The notes under the pieces are model-generated. The model saw only the letters and a program-made list of their open reading frames with translations, ran no database searches and was not told the origin of the DNA. 64,000 nucleotides of DNA from DASSUW01 sp963774155 (lineage in GTDB: Bacteria; Actinomycetota; Thermoleophilia; Solirubrobacterales; Solirubrobacteraceae), in assembly GCA_963774155.1 (NCBI GenBank), contig CAVZDW010000005.1, positions 62,001 to 126,000 on the forward strand, written 5' to 3'. Position numbers and translations under genes: made by a program. Positions 1-10,343 of this stretch are shown here, one piece after another; the first letter of the stretch is position 1; every line of letters begins with the position of its first letter.

Positions 1-377
1 GACAACCGTCTGAAGAGGAGATCGCGGCCCTCGAGGCCGAGCTGGAGAAGCTGACCGTCGACGACGTGCTGCTCCAGACCATCGTCACGCTGCTGAACCT
101 CGGCGCCCGCAAGGCCGGGCTCGCGGAGGGCAGCGCGACCGACCTGCCCCAGGTCAAGCAGGCCATCGACGCCGCCCGCGCCCTGGTGCCGCTCGTGGAG
201 GAGCGCCACGGTGACGCTGTAGCGCCGGTCAAGGACGCCCTCGCGCGGCTCCAGATGGCCTACGTGCAGAAGTCCGGCGGCGCGCCGGGCGAGTCGCAGC
301 CCGACGAGCCGCCGCCCGCGCCGGGCGGTGCCGGTCCCGCGCAGTCGTCGGGCAAGCTCTGGGTTCCGGGCCAGTAG
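1..377 (+). CDS. DUF1844-like protein, 5' end outside the window
   Basis: The reading frame is open at the left edge, so the true start lies outside the window. The 125 visible residues begin with an acidic helix, then a segment with LLQTIVTLLNLGARKAG, and a helix matching the usual end of DUF1844-type proteins (a run of Ala, Leu and Val around ALVPLVEERHG). The last 35 residues are Pro/Gly-rich and look disordered. No catalytic residues are visible and the family has no firm function. In other actinobacteria such proteins lie near housekeeping genes. The family name rests on sequence style only, so it is moderately uncertain. Confidence 0.5.
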   Translation, partial: QPSEEEIAALEAELEKLTVDDVLLQTIVTLLNLGARKAGLAEGSATDLPQVKQAIDAARALVPLVEERHGDAVAPVKDALARLQMAYVQKSGGAPGESQPDEPPPAPGGAGPAQSSGKLWVPGQ

Positions 378-422
378 CCGAGGTTTCCGCCCCCACCCGC
401 GATAGACTCACGGCGCTTCAGC

Positions 423-442
423 GGCGGCCCGGCCGGGCCGTC
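423..442. terminator. GC-rich palindrome, possible terminator
   Basis: The self-complementary core GGCCCGGCCGGGCC (426-439) extends by a few more pairs on both sides. It lies 48 bases after the stop of the first gene and ahead of the pyrophosphatase start. There is no T run. It could act as a terminator or a structured leader; nothing in the sequence decides between these. Confidence 0.3.
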
Positions 443-507
443 GCTTCGCTTTGTTCCCGGAAGTTGGCGAGCCAAGCGCTCGCTTCCTTGATTTCAGAGG
501 GGTTCCC

Positions 508-2560
508 TTGACCGATTTCCTGTCCGACTACGGGGTCGTCGTCGCGCTGATCTGCGCGGGGCTTGCGATCGCGTACGGGCTGCTGACAACACGATCGCTG
601 CTCGCGCTCTCCCCGGGCAACGAGACCATGCAGGGCCTGTCGGCAGCCATCCAGGAGGGCGCATCGGCGTACCTCCGCCGCCAGTACACGACGATCGGCA
701 TCGTCGGCGTCGTCCTCTTCGTGGTCCTGCTCTTCGTCCAGAGCGCGACGGTGGCGATCGGCTTCGCCATCGGCGGCCTCGCTTCGGCGTCAGCCGGCTT
801 CATCGGCATGAACGTGTCCGTACGGGCCAACGCCCGCGTGGCCGAGGCCGCCCGCGGCGGCATCGGCCCGGCGCTCGACGTCGCCTTCCGCGGCGGCGCG
901 GTGACCGGCATGCTCGTCGTCGGCCTGGCGCTGATCGGCGTGGCCGGCTACTACGGCATCCTCGTGCTCGCGGGTGAGAGCGACAAGGACGCGGTCGACG
1001 CCCTCATCGGCCTCGGCTTCGGCGGCTCGCTGATCTCCGTCTTCGCCCGGCTCGGCGGCGGCATCTTCACCAAGGGCGCCGACGTCGGCGCCGACATCGT
1101 CGGCAAGATCGAGGCCGGCATCCCCGAGGACGACCCGCGCAACCCGGCCGTGATCGCCGACAACGTGGGCGACAACGTCGGCGACTGCGCCGGCATGGCG
1201 GCCGACCTGTTCGAGACCTACGCGGTCACCGCCGTGGCGGTCATGCTGCTCGGCGTCCTGACCTTCGGGAACGAGACGGTCGTGCTCTACCCGCTCGTGC
1301 TGGGCGGCGTCTCGATCATCGCGTCGATCATCGGCACGTTCTTCGTCAAGTCGAAGACCGGCAACGTCGAGCGCGCGCTCTACCAGGGCATGATCGTGGC
1401 GGGCCTGATCGCCGCGCTCCTCTTCATCCCGGTGACCCTCTGGATGATGGACGACCTGACGCTGATCAACGATCAGCAGGGCGTGCAGCCGGGCGTCTGG
1501 GACATCTACCTCTGCGCGCTGATCGGCCTCGGCGTGACGGCGCTCCTGTTCGTCATCACCGACTTCTACACGTCGACGCGCTTCAGCCCGGTCAAGAGCA
1601 CCGCGAAGGCCTCGGTCACCGGCCACGCGACGAACATCATCCAGGGCCTCGCGCAGGGCCTGCAGGCCACCGCGCTGCCCGCGCTGGTCATCGTGCTCGG
1701 CATCTTCTTGTCGTACGAGCTGGCCGGCGTGTTCGGCATCGGCGTGGCCGTCATGGCCCAGCTGTCGCTGACCGGCCTGATCGTCGCGCTCGACGCGTTC
1801 GGTCCGATCACCGACAACGCCGGCGGCATCGCCGAGATGGCGAACATGCCGGAGGACGTCCGCAACGTCACCGACCCGCTCGACGCGGTCGGCAACACGA
1901 CCAAGGCCGTCACCAAGGGCTACGCGATCGGCTCGGCCGCGCTCGCCGCGCTGGTGCTCTTCGCCGCGTTCAAGATCGAGCTCGAGGAGGAGGTCGGCGG
2001 CGTCGTCACGTTCGGCATCGACAACCCCGACGTGCTCATCGGCCTCATCATCGGCGGCGCGATGGTCTACCTGTTCGCCGCGCTCTCGATGGAGGCGGTC
2101 GGTCGCGCCGGCCAGGCCGTCGTCGAGGAGGTGCGCCGCCAGTTCCGCGAGCACCCCGGGATCATGGACGGCACCGAGAAGCCGGAGTACGGCCAGTGCG
2201 TGGACATCGTGACCCGCTCGGCCCAGCGCGAGATGATCATCCCGTCGCTGATCCCGATCGTCGTCACCGTCATCGTCGGCGTCCTCTCGGCGCAGGCGCT
2301 CGGCGGCCTGCTCATCGGCGTCATCGTCGTCGGCCTCTTCATGGCCATCTTCATGACGGCCGGCGGCGGCGCCTGGGACAACGCGAAGAAGCTGATCGAG
2401 GACGGCGCGTTCGGCGGCAAGGGCTCCGAGGCGCACGCCGCCTCGGTGACCGGCGACACGGTCGGCGATCCGTTCAAGGACACCGCCGGCCCCGCCATCA
2501 ACCCGATGATCAAGGTCGCGAACATCGTGGCGCTCTTGATCATCCCGCTTGATCGCATAG
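508..2560 (+). CDS. hppA: Membrane-bound H+-translocating pyrophosphatase (frameshift at C-terminus)
   Basis: Integral membrane pump that couples hydrolysis of pyrophosphate to proton export. The TTG at 508 is preferred because an AGAGGGG ribosome site sits just ahead of it. The family signatures are all present: DVGADIVGKIE, the acidic DNVGDNVGD metal/PPi motif, GGGAWDNAKK and GDTVGDPFKDTAGP, among about 16 hydrophobic helices. The motif GNTTK places Lys at about residue 466, which in this family marks the K+-independent proton-pumping class. As written, the frame runs on into the next gene. Removing one T in CTTG at 2549-2550 gives the ending PLIA followed by TAG at 2558-2560, for about 683 residues, a normal family length. 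The shift is probably a sequence error. Confidence 0.93.
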
Positions 2561-2571
2561 AGCGCAACGGT

Positions 2572-2600
2572 TTGCTCGCGACACCCCGCCGTGTTAGGTT
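2572..2600 (+). promoter_or_regulatory. Sigma70-type promoter for the PAS/SpoIIE gene
   Basis: TTGCTC (2572-2577) and TAGGTT (2595-2600) are separated by exactly 17 bases. Transcription would start about 7-10 bases later, right at the GTG at 2611, so the mRNA would be leaderless. Its presence supports reading the downstream phosphatase as a separate gene rather than as a pyrophosphatase fusion. Confidence 0.5.
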
Positions 2601-2610
2601 GCACCGCGGG

Positions 2611-5020
2611 GTGTCGGCGAGCGAGGCCAGTGCGCTGTTCGATGTTGTCGGTGAGGGAGCGCCGGTCGGGCTCGCCTTCGTCGACACGGACCTCCGCTAC
2701 GTCCGTATCAACGCGGCGCTCGCGGCCATCAACGGCCGCCCCGCCGACGAGCACCTCGGCCGCCGGCTCGAGGACGTGCTTCCGGAGATCGCGGACGAGG
2801 TCGTCCCCATCTACCGCGAGGTCATCCGCACCGGGCAACCGGTGCTCGAGCGCGAGCTGACCGCCGAGCACCCGGACACGGGGCGGATCCGCCACGTGCT
2901 GGCGAGCTGGTTCCCCGCTCGCATGGCGGGCGAGATCACCGGCGTCGGCGTGGTCGTCGTCGATATCACCGACCGCAAGGCGGCCGAGCAGCGGCTCGAG
3001 GGCGTGCTGCGGCAGCTGCCGGTCGGCGTCGTGATCGCCGACGCCAACGGCCAGGTGCTGCTCACCAACGAGCGGCTGGCCGCCATGGGAATGCCGGTCG
3101 AGCCCGCCGGAACGCAGCTCGAGCGGGCGCGCTTCCCCGCCTGGAGGCCCGACGGCACGCCGTACGAGCGCGAGGACTGGCCGCTCAGCCGCTCGCTGGC
3201 GCGCGGCGAGGTGGTCCGCGGCGAGGAGATGGCCTTCCTGCGCGCCGACGGGAGCCAGCGGGTCATCGAGGCCAACTCGGCGCCGATCCGCGACGCCGGC
3301 GGCAACATCGTCGCCGCCGTCGTGGTCGTGCAGGACATCACCGAGCGCCGGCTCGCCGCTCGCCGCCAGGACCTGCTCGTCCGCGCCGGCGAGGTGCTCG
3401 ACTCCGCGCTCGGCGTCGACGAGCGGCTCGACCGCTTCGCCCGCCTGCTCGTGCCCGAGCTGGCCGACTACGTGAAGATCGAGCTGCTCGAGGGCAAGGG
3501 CGGGCGGCGCCCCGTGGCGATCGCCCACGAGGACCCCGAGCGCGAGGCGCTGATGCGCGCCTGGCGCGAGCGGGGAACGCTCGCCGCGTCCGGGAATGTC
3601 GGCATGGGGACCACGTTCGCCACCGGCCAGGCCCGGCTCACCCGCGACATCGAGTCGGAGGCGGTGGTGCGCTCCGCACTCGAGACGACCGGGGAGGAGG
3701 GCGCCGAGCTGATGCGCGAGATCGCGCCGCGCTCGCAGATCGTCGTGCCGCTGCGCGCCCGCGGGCGGGTGCTGGGCGCCCTGTCGCTGACCATGGCCGA
3801 GTCCGGCCGCCGCTACACGGAGGACGACCTCGACCTCACGCGCGACCTCGGCCTCCGCGCCGGCCTGGCCGTGGACAACGCGCGGCTCTACGAGGAGGCG
3901 CAGGCGTCGGCCGCCGCCGAGCAGCGCCGCGCCCAGCAGCTCGACGCGCTCGCCGCCGCGTCGCTGGCCATCCATCGCGCGCGCCAGGTCGAGGGGCGGC
4001 TGCAGCTCATCGCCGACCGGGCACGCGACCTGGTCGGCGTCCGGCGGGCGACGGTGACCGTCGGCGCGGGCCGCGCCGACGAGCGGCAGGCCGTCTCCCA
4101 GGCGGCGGACGTGGTGGCGATCGACGAGGACGGGATCTCGACCCTCATGTTCGCCCGCGACGGCAGCGAGCTCGGCCGCATCGCGCTCACGGGCAAGCTC
4201 GAGGGCGCCTTCGCGGCGGCCGACGAGCTGCTGCTCGAGGACCTCGCCCGGATCGCCTCCCTGGCCACCGAGAACGCCCGGCTGGAGGAGCGCGAGCGGC
4301 ACATCGCCCGCACGCTGCAGGACAGCCTGCTCCCGCGCCGCCTGCCGGACATCCCCGGCCTCGAGGCGGCCGCGCGCTACCTCGCCGGCGGCGAGGGGAC
4401 GGTCGTGGGCGGCGACCTCTACGACCTCTTCCCGGTCGAGGACGAGTGGGCGCTCGTGCTCGGCGACGTCTGCGGCAAGGGCGCCGAGGCCGCGGCCCTG
4501 ACGGCCATGGTCCGCTACACGCTGCGGGCCGAGTCGCTCCACCACTCGAGCCCTTGCGACGTCCTGCGGCTGCTCAACGACGGCCATCTTGCGCCAGGTC
4601 GACGACGGGCGCTTCTGCACCGTCCTCCACGGCCGCATCCGCGTCGGGCCGGAAGGCGCCCGCCTCGTGCTGGCCAGCGCCGGGCACCCGCCGCCGCTCA
4701 TCGTGCGCGCCGACGGGACCGTGGAGGCCGCGACGTGCGGCGGCCCGCTCCTCGGCGTCCTTCCCGCCGTCGTGCATCCCGACGTGATCGTCTCGCTCGG
4801 CCCCGGCGACGCGCTCGTCTGCTTCACCGACGGCGTCACCGAGGGGCGCGGGCCGAAGGGCATGTTCGGCGACGAGCGGCTCGCCGAGGTGCTGGCCCGC
4901 TCGGCCGGGCTCGATGCGCAGGGCCTCGCGGACCGCGTCGTCGAGGCCGTGCTCGCGTACCAGGGCGGCGGCATCCAGGACGACATCGCCCTGCTCGCCG
5001 TGCGCGTGCCGGTCGCCTAG
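2611..5020 (+). CDS. PAS-PAS-GAF-GAF SpoIIE-type protein phosphatase (frameshift)
   Basis: Multi-sensor serine phosphatase of the partner-switching kind, expected to dephosphorylate an anti-sigma-factor antagonist (STAS protein). From the GTG start there are two PAS domains (about residues 1-115 and 120-250, each ending in a DITDRK or DITERR linker), one or two GAF domains (about 260-560) and a C-terminal PP2C/SpoIIE domain with the metal motifs GGDLYD and LGDVCGKG and the later DDIALL. The domain is broken near 4582: the frame reads LLND then diverges, while the next frame resumes with AILRQVDDGR. Removing one G at 4582-4583 restores about 803 residues. A cytoplasmic location is likely, as no membrane segment is seen. 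Candidate partners in the window are the STAS protein at 21942 and the anti-sigma kinase at 47645, but neither is adjacent. Confidence 0.85.
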
Positions 5021-5039
5021 ACCCGAGAATCCCGCCCCG

Positions 5040-6929
5040 ATGGCACGACGGCGACTGCAGGGGCTGGAGCGCGTGCTCGGGGCGAACGCGCTCTTCTCGA
5101 CCGCGTACGGGAACGTCGGCTCGTCGATCTACTACGCGCTCGGCCTGGTGGCGGCGCTGGCGCTCGGCCTCACACCGCTCGTCTTCCTGCTCACCGGCGC
5201 GCTCTTCTATTGCACGGCGACCACCTACGCCGAGGCGACGGCGATGTACCCGGAGGCCGGCGGCTCGTCGCTCTTCGCGCGCCAGGCCTTCAACGAGTTC
5301 TGGTCGTTCTTCACCGCGTGGGCGCAGATGCTCAACTACGTGATCACGATCGCCATCTCGGCGTTCTTCGCCGCCCACTACGCGGGCGGCGTCGCGTTCG
5401 AGTGGTTCACCACCTCGCCGGGCGACATCGTCTTCGGCATCGGGCTGATCGTGATCCTCGCGCTCGTCAACATGCGCGGGGTCAAGGACGCGGTGACCGT
5501 GAACGTCGTCCTCGCCGTGGTCGACTTCCTCAGCCAGCTCGCGCTGGTCATCGCCGGCGTCTTCCTCGTGCTCAGCCCGGAGCTGCTGATCAACAACATC
5601 AGCTACTTCGGCACCGCGCCGACGCTGACCGACTTCCTCATCGCGATCCCGATCGGCACCGTGGCGTACACGGGGATCGAGACGATCTCGAACATGGCGG
5701 GGGAGGCGCGGGACGAGGCGAAGACGATCCCGGCCGCCATCAAGCGGGTGATGATCGCGGTCTTCGCCATCTACTTCACGCTGCCGTGGGTCGCGTTGTC
5801 GGCGCTCCCCGTACGCTGCGACGCATCGGGCGAGAACTGCACCACCCAGCTCGGCGTGTCCAAGGAGGACGGCGGCTACGCGTCGGACCCGATCATCGGC
5901 ATCGTGAGCAACATGGGCCTTGGGGCTGCCGAGGGGGCGGCCGTGACGTACGTCTCGGTGCTGGCCGTGACGATCCTCATCGCCGCCACGAACGCGGGCG
6001 TGCTCGGAGTCTCGCGCCTGGTGTACTCGATGGGTGTCCACCGCCAGATGCCGGACGGGCTGCGCCGCCTGCACCCGCACTTCCGCACGCCGTACATCGG
6101 CATCCTCGCCTTCTCCGCGCTCGCCTGCCTGGCCCTTCTGCCCGGCCAGGCCGAGTTCCTGGGCGCCATCTACGCGTTCGGAGCCATGCTCTCGTTCTCG
6201 ATGGCGCACCTCGCCGTCATCCGGCTGCGCGTGTCCAAGCCGGACGTGCCGCGGCCCTATCGCAGCCCCGGGCGGCTGCGCGTGCGGGGGCACGACCTGC
6301 CGCCGTTCGCCGTGCTCGGCCTGGCCGGCACGGCGCTGTCGTTCGTGGTCATCAGCGTCCTCGACGTCGTCGTGGCGGCCGCGGGCGGGCTGTGGCTGTT
6401 CCTCGGCATCCTCGTCTTCGTCGCCTATCGCCGCCGGCAGGGGCTCGACCTGGTCTCGACCTACAAGGTCGCCATCCCCGAGCCGGTGGTCGATCACGAG
6501 GCGGAGTACGACTCGGTGCTGGTCCCGCTCGTGGACGGCCGCTACGACGAGTGGGTCATGGCGACGGCGATCAAGCTGGCCGCCTCCCGGCGCCGCGGCA
6601 TCCACGTGCTGGGATTGGTGACCGTGCCCAACGCGCTGCCCATCGACGCCAGCCAGCCGGACGCGGAGGCGCTGGCCGACTCCGCGATCGAGCAGGCCAA
6701 GGTCCAGGGCGGCCGCCGTGTCTCCGGCCACCAGGAGAAGATCCGCGCCGGGCAGGCGGGACGGCGGATCATCGAGGAGGCGACCGACATGCGGGCCGCG
6801 GCCATCGTCATGCCGCTGCCGGAGCGCGTGGCCGGCGCGTCGCTCTTCGGCAAGACGCTCGAGACCGTGCTCACCGAGCGCCCGTGCCGGGTGATCATCG
6901 AGTCGCCGCCCGCGGAGCGCCGCCGGTGA
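5040..6929 (+). CDS. APC-superfamily permease with C-terminal universal-stress (Usp) domain
   Basis: 629 residues from the ATG at 5040, 19 bases after the phosphatase stop. About 12 membrane helices carry APC marks: an unwound first helix (NALFSTAYGNVGSS), YPEAGGSS in helix 2, and TGIETISNM near helix 6. From about residue 485 a soluble Usp-like domain begins (YDSVLVPL... ending PCRVIIES). The architecture matches the K+/H+ symporter KimA and related actinobacterial APC-Usp proteins. The helix-1 Asp used by KimA for K+ is Asn here, so the substrate (amino acid or K+) is open. The gene leads an operon with a micro-protein, a second permease and two TrkA proteins, which favours ion transport by context. 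Confidence 0.85.
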   Translation: MARRRLQGLERVLGANALFSTAYGNVGSSIYYALGLVAALALGLTPLVFLLTGALFYCTATTYAEATAMYPEAGGSSLFARQAFNEFWSFFTAWAQMLNYVITIAISAFFAAHYAGGVAFEWFTTSPGDIVFGIGLIVILALVNMRGVKDAVTVNVVLAVVDFLSQLALVIAGVFLVLSPELLINNISYFGTAPTLTDFLIAIPIGTVAYTGIETISNMAGEARDEAKTIPAAIKRVMIAVFAIYFTLPWVALSALPVRCDASGENCTTQLGVSKEDGGYASDPIIGIVSNMGLGAAEGAAVTYVSVLAVTILIAATNAGVLGVSRLVYSMGVHRQMPDGLRRLHPHFRTPYIGILAFSALACLALLPGQAEFLGAIYAFGAMLSFSMAHLAVIRLRVSKPDVPRPYRSPGRLRVRGHDLPPFAVLGLAGTALSFVVISVLDVVVAAAGGLWLFLGILVFVAYRRRQGLDLVSTYKVAIPEPVVDHEAEYDSVLVPLVDGRYDEWVMATAIKLAASRRRGIHVLGLVTVPNALPIDASQPDAEALADSAIEQAKVQGGRRVSGHQEKIRAGQAGRRIIEEATDMRAAAIVMPLPERVAGASLFGKTLETVLTERPCRVIIESPPAERRR

Positions 6930-7093
6930 GCGGCGTCAGCCAGGTGCTGTCGGCGCTGATGGTCGTCATCGGCGTGGCCATCGTGATCCGGACGCTCGCC
7001 GAGGGCGGCGGCGCGCTCGCCTTCGGGCTGATCGTCGGTCTCCTGTTCGTGGCTGCCGGAATCGGGCGCCTCTACGTGGAGCGGCGCCCGTGA
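6926..7093 (+). CDS. Small two-helix membrane protein
   Basis: 55 residues from a GTG that overlaps the permease stop (GTGA), ending in another GTGA overlap with the second permease. It has two hydrophobic stretches, SALMVVIGVAIVI and LAFGLIVGLLFVAAGIG, joined by an EGGG turn, and a basic tail (YVERRP). This is a typical small accessory membrane subunit; no family was recognised. The perfect coupling on both sides indicates that it is made together with the two permeases and may assist one of them. Confidence 0.7.
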   Translation: MSGVSQVLSALMVVIGVAIVIRTLAEGGGALAFGLIVGLLFVAAGIGRLYVERRP

Positions 7094-9061
7094 AGCCGCT
7101 CTCCAAGTCGCTCGGCGCCCCGGCGCTGTTCGGGATCGTCCAGGGCTTCATCGCGGCGTCCGTGTACTTCGCCGTCGGGCTGGTCGCCGAGCGCGCGCTC
7201 GGCTTCACCTGGATGGTCTTCCTGGCCGGAGGGCTGCTCTTCGCGCTCGTGGTCGTCTCGTACGTGGAGGGCGCGTCGCTGCACCAGGAGCGCGGCGGGG
7301 CGACGGTCATCGCGCGGTTCGCGTTCAACGAGCTGGTCAGCTTCATCGCCGGCTGGGCGATCTGCCTCGACTATCTGATCCTCATCGCGATCTGCGCGTT
7401 CGCGATCACCGACTACGCGGCGGTGTTCGTGCCCGGCGTCCAGTCGGGCGTGCCGGAGTTCCTGCTGGCCGCGGCGGTCGTGGCCTTCGTGGCGTGGTGG
7501 AACGCCCGCGGGTCGGACGCGCCGCGCTACAACCGCGCCGTCTGGCTCGTGCTGGGCGACCTCGCGCTCCAGCTCCTGATCGTCGCCTTCGGCCTGATCC
7601 TGCTCTTCACGCCCGAGGTGCTCACCGACCCCGGCTCGATCGCGGGCACGCCGTCGATGCAGGACCTCCTGTTCGCGTTCCCGCTCGTGATCGTCGCCTT
7701 CAGCGGGCTCGACGCGTCCTCGGGCCTGGCCGGGCAGGTGGCCATCGGTCGCCGCGGCCTGCGGCGCCTGATCTCCGTCCGGCTGCTCGCGGCGATCGTG
7801 CCGTACGTCGGGATCGCGCTCGTCGCCTCCGCCACGCTGCCGGTCGAGCGCCTCGACGAGGGCGGCCCGGCGGGCTGGATCGAGGCCCCGATGCTGGGCA
7901 TCGTGGCCGACTTCTCGCAGGAGTGGCTGCGAGAGGGCCTTCGGTACGTCGTGGCCGTGTCCGCCGTGGCCATCCTCGCCGCGGCCAGCAACGCCGCCAT
8001 GCTCGGCGTGTCGCGGGTCGGCTACAACCTCGCGCTCAACCGGCAGATCCCGTCGCGCATCGGCTACCTGCATCCGCGGACCGCGACGCCGGTGGTGATC
8101 ATCGCGATCGGCGCGATCGCTGCGACGCTGCTGCTCCTCACCGCCGATCTCGAGTTCCTGCTCGGCATCTCGGCGTTCGGGGCCACGGCGGCGTTCACCA
8201 TCGTCTGCCTGTCCGTCTGCCGGCTGCGCTGGCGCGAGCCCGACCGCGACCGGCCCTACCGGGTGCCGCTCAACGTGCGTGTGGCCGGCGGCTCGCTCCC
8301 GCTCCCGTCGGCGCTCGGCGCCGTGCTCTCGGCCGCCGCCTTCGTCAGCGTGCTCGCCTACCACGAGGGCGCGCGCTGGGTCGGCCTCGGCTGGATGGCC
8401 TTCGGGATCTTCGTCTACGTCTACTACCGGCTGTCCGAGGACAAGCCGCTGCTCAAGCGGATCACGGTTCCCGAGAAGGTGCTGACCCGCAAGCGCACGG
8501 AGGCCGAGTACGGCTCGATCCTCGTCCCCGTCCTCGGCCGCGAGCTCGACGACGACATCGTGCAGACGGCCGGGCGGCTGGCCTCCGAGGACGACGAGGA
8601 CTTCGGCGAGGGGGGCGCGGTGATCGAGGCGCTGTGGATCTTCGAGGTGCCGATGGCGCTGCCGCTCGACACCCCGGTGCCCGACGCCGAGCTCAAGCGG
8701 GCGCGCAAGGCGCTGGCCCGCGCCAAGGCCGTGGGGGAGGAGTACGAGGGCGTCGAGGTGGCCACCGCGGTGGTGCGCGCGCGCAGCGCCGGTGAGGCGA
8801 TCGTGCGCGAGGCCAAGCGCCGCGGCGTCGAGGCGATCGTCCTGGCGGCCGAGCAGCCGGACCAGATGCGCGGCGGCGTGCTGCTCGGCGGCAAGGAGGG
8901 CCTGCACGACACGTTCGTGGGCGACACGACCCGCTACGTGATCAACAAGGCCCCCTGCCGCGTGATCCTGACCGCCCCGCCGAGCGCCGGCGCGGACCCG
9001 ACGCGGGTCGCGGACGTCGGGACCGACGTGCCGACGGGCCATCTCCGTCCCCGAACGCTAA
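7090..9061 (+). CDS. Second APC-superfamily permease with Usp domain (3' end uncertain)
   Basis: Paralogue of the permease at 5040, with a GTG start coupled to the micro-protein. It has about 12 membrane helices, the helix 2-3 loop reads QERGGATVIARFAFNEL, and the C-terminal Usp domain runs from YGSILVPV (about residue 475) to PCRVILTAPP (about 630). The first-helix substrate loop (LFGIVQGFIAAS) lacks a charged residue, unlike KimA. As written the frame does not stop before the next gene ends at 9663. The last homologous residue lies near 8980, a TAA occurs at 9059-9061 in the frame that one inserted base would reach, and a hairpin follows. The end given is therefore an inference; a genuine permease-TrkA fusion is the alternative. 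Confidence 0.75.
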
Positions 9062-9110
9062 GTACACGTCTTCGGGACCACGGCGGGTCGCCTGGCGCAG
9101 TCCCGATCGT

Positions 9111-9177
9111 GTCTGCCGGTGCACGGTATCCGCGAGCATGCTGGTGGCACGTGACCGGATGCCGGGTGCCGGCAGAC
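9111..9177. other. Long hairpin between permease and TrkA genes
   Basis: GTCTGCCGG (9111-9119) is repeated in inverted form as CCGGCAGAC (9169-9177), with further partial pairing inside. It fits a terminator or structured leader and argues that 9062-9237 is not coding, although the frame stays open through it. Confidence 0.45.
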
Positions 9178-9237
9178 GCGGGCGGGGCCCGCCAGAACCC
9201 GGCGTGGTTGCGGAGGCGTGTACTAGGATCGCCGCCG

Positions 9238-9663
9238 ATGTTCGTACTCGTGGTCGGAGCGGGCCGGGTCGGCTCCTCGGTAGCGACCTCGGCGCTGCGC
9301 GCCGGTCACACCGTGTCCGTGCTCGATGAGGATCCGCTCTCGCACGAGCGGCTCGACGTCGAGCTGGGCCAGTCGTGGGAGGAGGCCGGCGGCCGGTTCA
9401 CCATCGGCACGGCGCTCGAGCTCGACGCTCTGGTGGAGGCGGGCATCGGGGAGGCCCAGGTGTTCATCGCCTCGACCAACGGCGACAACACGAACCTCGT
9501 TGTGTCGCAGATCGCGCAGAAGCGCTTCGAGGTCCCGCGCGTGATCGCGCGCGTGCTCGACCCGCGGCGCGCCGCCTGGTACTCCGAGCAGGGCGTCCAG
9601 ACCATCTGCCCGACCCAGATCGCGATCGAGCAGCTCGAGCAGGCTGCGCTCTCCGACGCCTGA
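9238..9663 (+). CDS. TrkA-N (RCK) NAD-binding regulatory protein
   Basis: 141 residues from the ATG at 9238. The N-terminus carries the Rossmann motif GAGRVGSS followed by an acidic residue after strand 2 (VLDED), as in TrkA-N domains, then the conserved STNGDNTN loop and RVIARVLDP. There is no TrkA-C domain. These proteins bind NAD(H) and gate K+ transporters from the cytoplasm. A one-base TGATG overlap joins it to a second TrkA gene, the same pairing as the mycobacterial ceoB/ceoC genes. A TAGGAT box at 9225-9230 could be a -10 element giving a short leader. Confidence 0.85.
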   Translation: MFVLVVGAGRVGSSVATSALRAGHTVSVLDEDPLSHERLDVELGQSWEEAGGRFTIGTALELDALVEAGIGEAQVFIASTNGDNTNLVVSQIAQKRFEVPRVIARVLDPRRAAWYSEQGVQTICPTQIAIEQLEQAALSDA

Positions 9664-10343
9664 TGGCCGGCCTCTACGTGATCATCGCCGGCGCCGGGAA
9701 GGTCGGCTGGAACCTGGCCCGGGAGCTGATCGAGAAGGGCCATGAGGTCACCGTCCTCGAGCAGGACCGCCGCCGCTACCTGACCGTCGAGCAGGAGCTC
9801 GAGCACGCCGTCCAGTACGGCGACGCCACCGAGCTGTGGGTGCTCGAGCGCGCGGGGATCCAGCGCGCCGACCTCGTCGTGGCCGTCACGGGCGACGACG
9901 AGGACAACCTCCTGATCTGCCAGGTCGCCAAGGAGAAGTACCTCTGCGAGCGGATCATCGCCCGCGTCAACAACCCGCGGAACCTCGAGCACTTCAAGCT
10001 CATGGGCATCCAGCCCGCGGTCTCGGCGACCGACCTCATCCTGCGCCTGATCGAGCACGAGGTGCCCCGCTACGGCCTCGTCCATCTGCTCGACCTGCCC
10101 GAGGAGCGGCTGGAGATCATCGAGCTCGTCGTCGCCGACGGGGCGCCGGCCGCGGGCCAGCAGATCTCCGACATGTCGCTGCCCGACGGCGCGCTGGTCA
10201 TCTCCGTGCTCCGCGACGGCAGCGGCTTCGTCCCGAAGGCCGACACCGTGGTCGAGGCCGGCGACGAGGTCCTCGTCGTGCTCGACCCGGGCCTGGAAGA
10301 GGAGATCACCCGCGAGTTCGTGGGCGACGACGGCGGTGGCTGA
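9663..10343 (+). CDS. TrkA-family K+ uptake regulatory protein (TrkA-N plus TrkA-C)
   Basis: 226 residues. The Rossmann motif GAGKVGWNLA lies near the N-terminus, VTGDDEDNLL follows at about residue 80, and a TrkA-C domain runs from about 145 to 220 with the typical GAPAAGQQISDMSLPDGAL pattern. It is the longer partner of the short TrkA-N protein just upstream and starts in its stop codon. Together they should form a cytoplasmic nucleotide-sensing ring on a membrane transporter; the only transporters nearby are the two APC-Usp permeases. Confidence 0.88.
   Translation: MAGLYVIIAGAGKVGWNLARELIEKGHEVTVLEQDRRRYLTVEQELEHAVQYGDATELWVLERAGIQRADLVVAVTGDDEDNLLICQVAKEKYLCERIIARVNNPRNLEHFKLMGIQPAVSATDLILRLIEHEVPRYGLVHLLDLPEERLEIIELVVADGAPAAGQQISDMSLPDGALVISVLRDGSGFVPKADTVVEAGDEVLVVLDPGLEEEITREFVGDDGGG

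Noticed and set aside
451..507. Upstream GTG/TTG starts that extend the pyrophosphatase
   Set aside because: The TTG at 508 has a proper ribosome site; the extra residues do not look like the family.
790..4986. A 1,398-codon open frame on the minus strand opposite the pyrophosphatase and phosphatase
   Set aside because: It is Arg/Ala/Asp-rich shadow sequence caused by high GC content; the plus strand carries clear conserved domains.
5020..5343. Extension of the phosphatase frame past 5020
   Set aside because: It results from the frame shift at 4582; the correct frame stops at 5018-5020.
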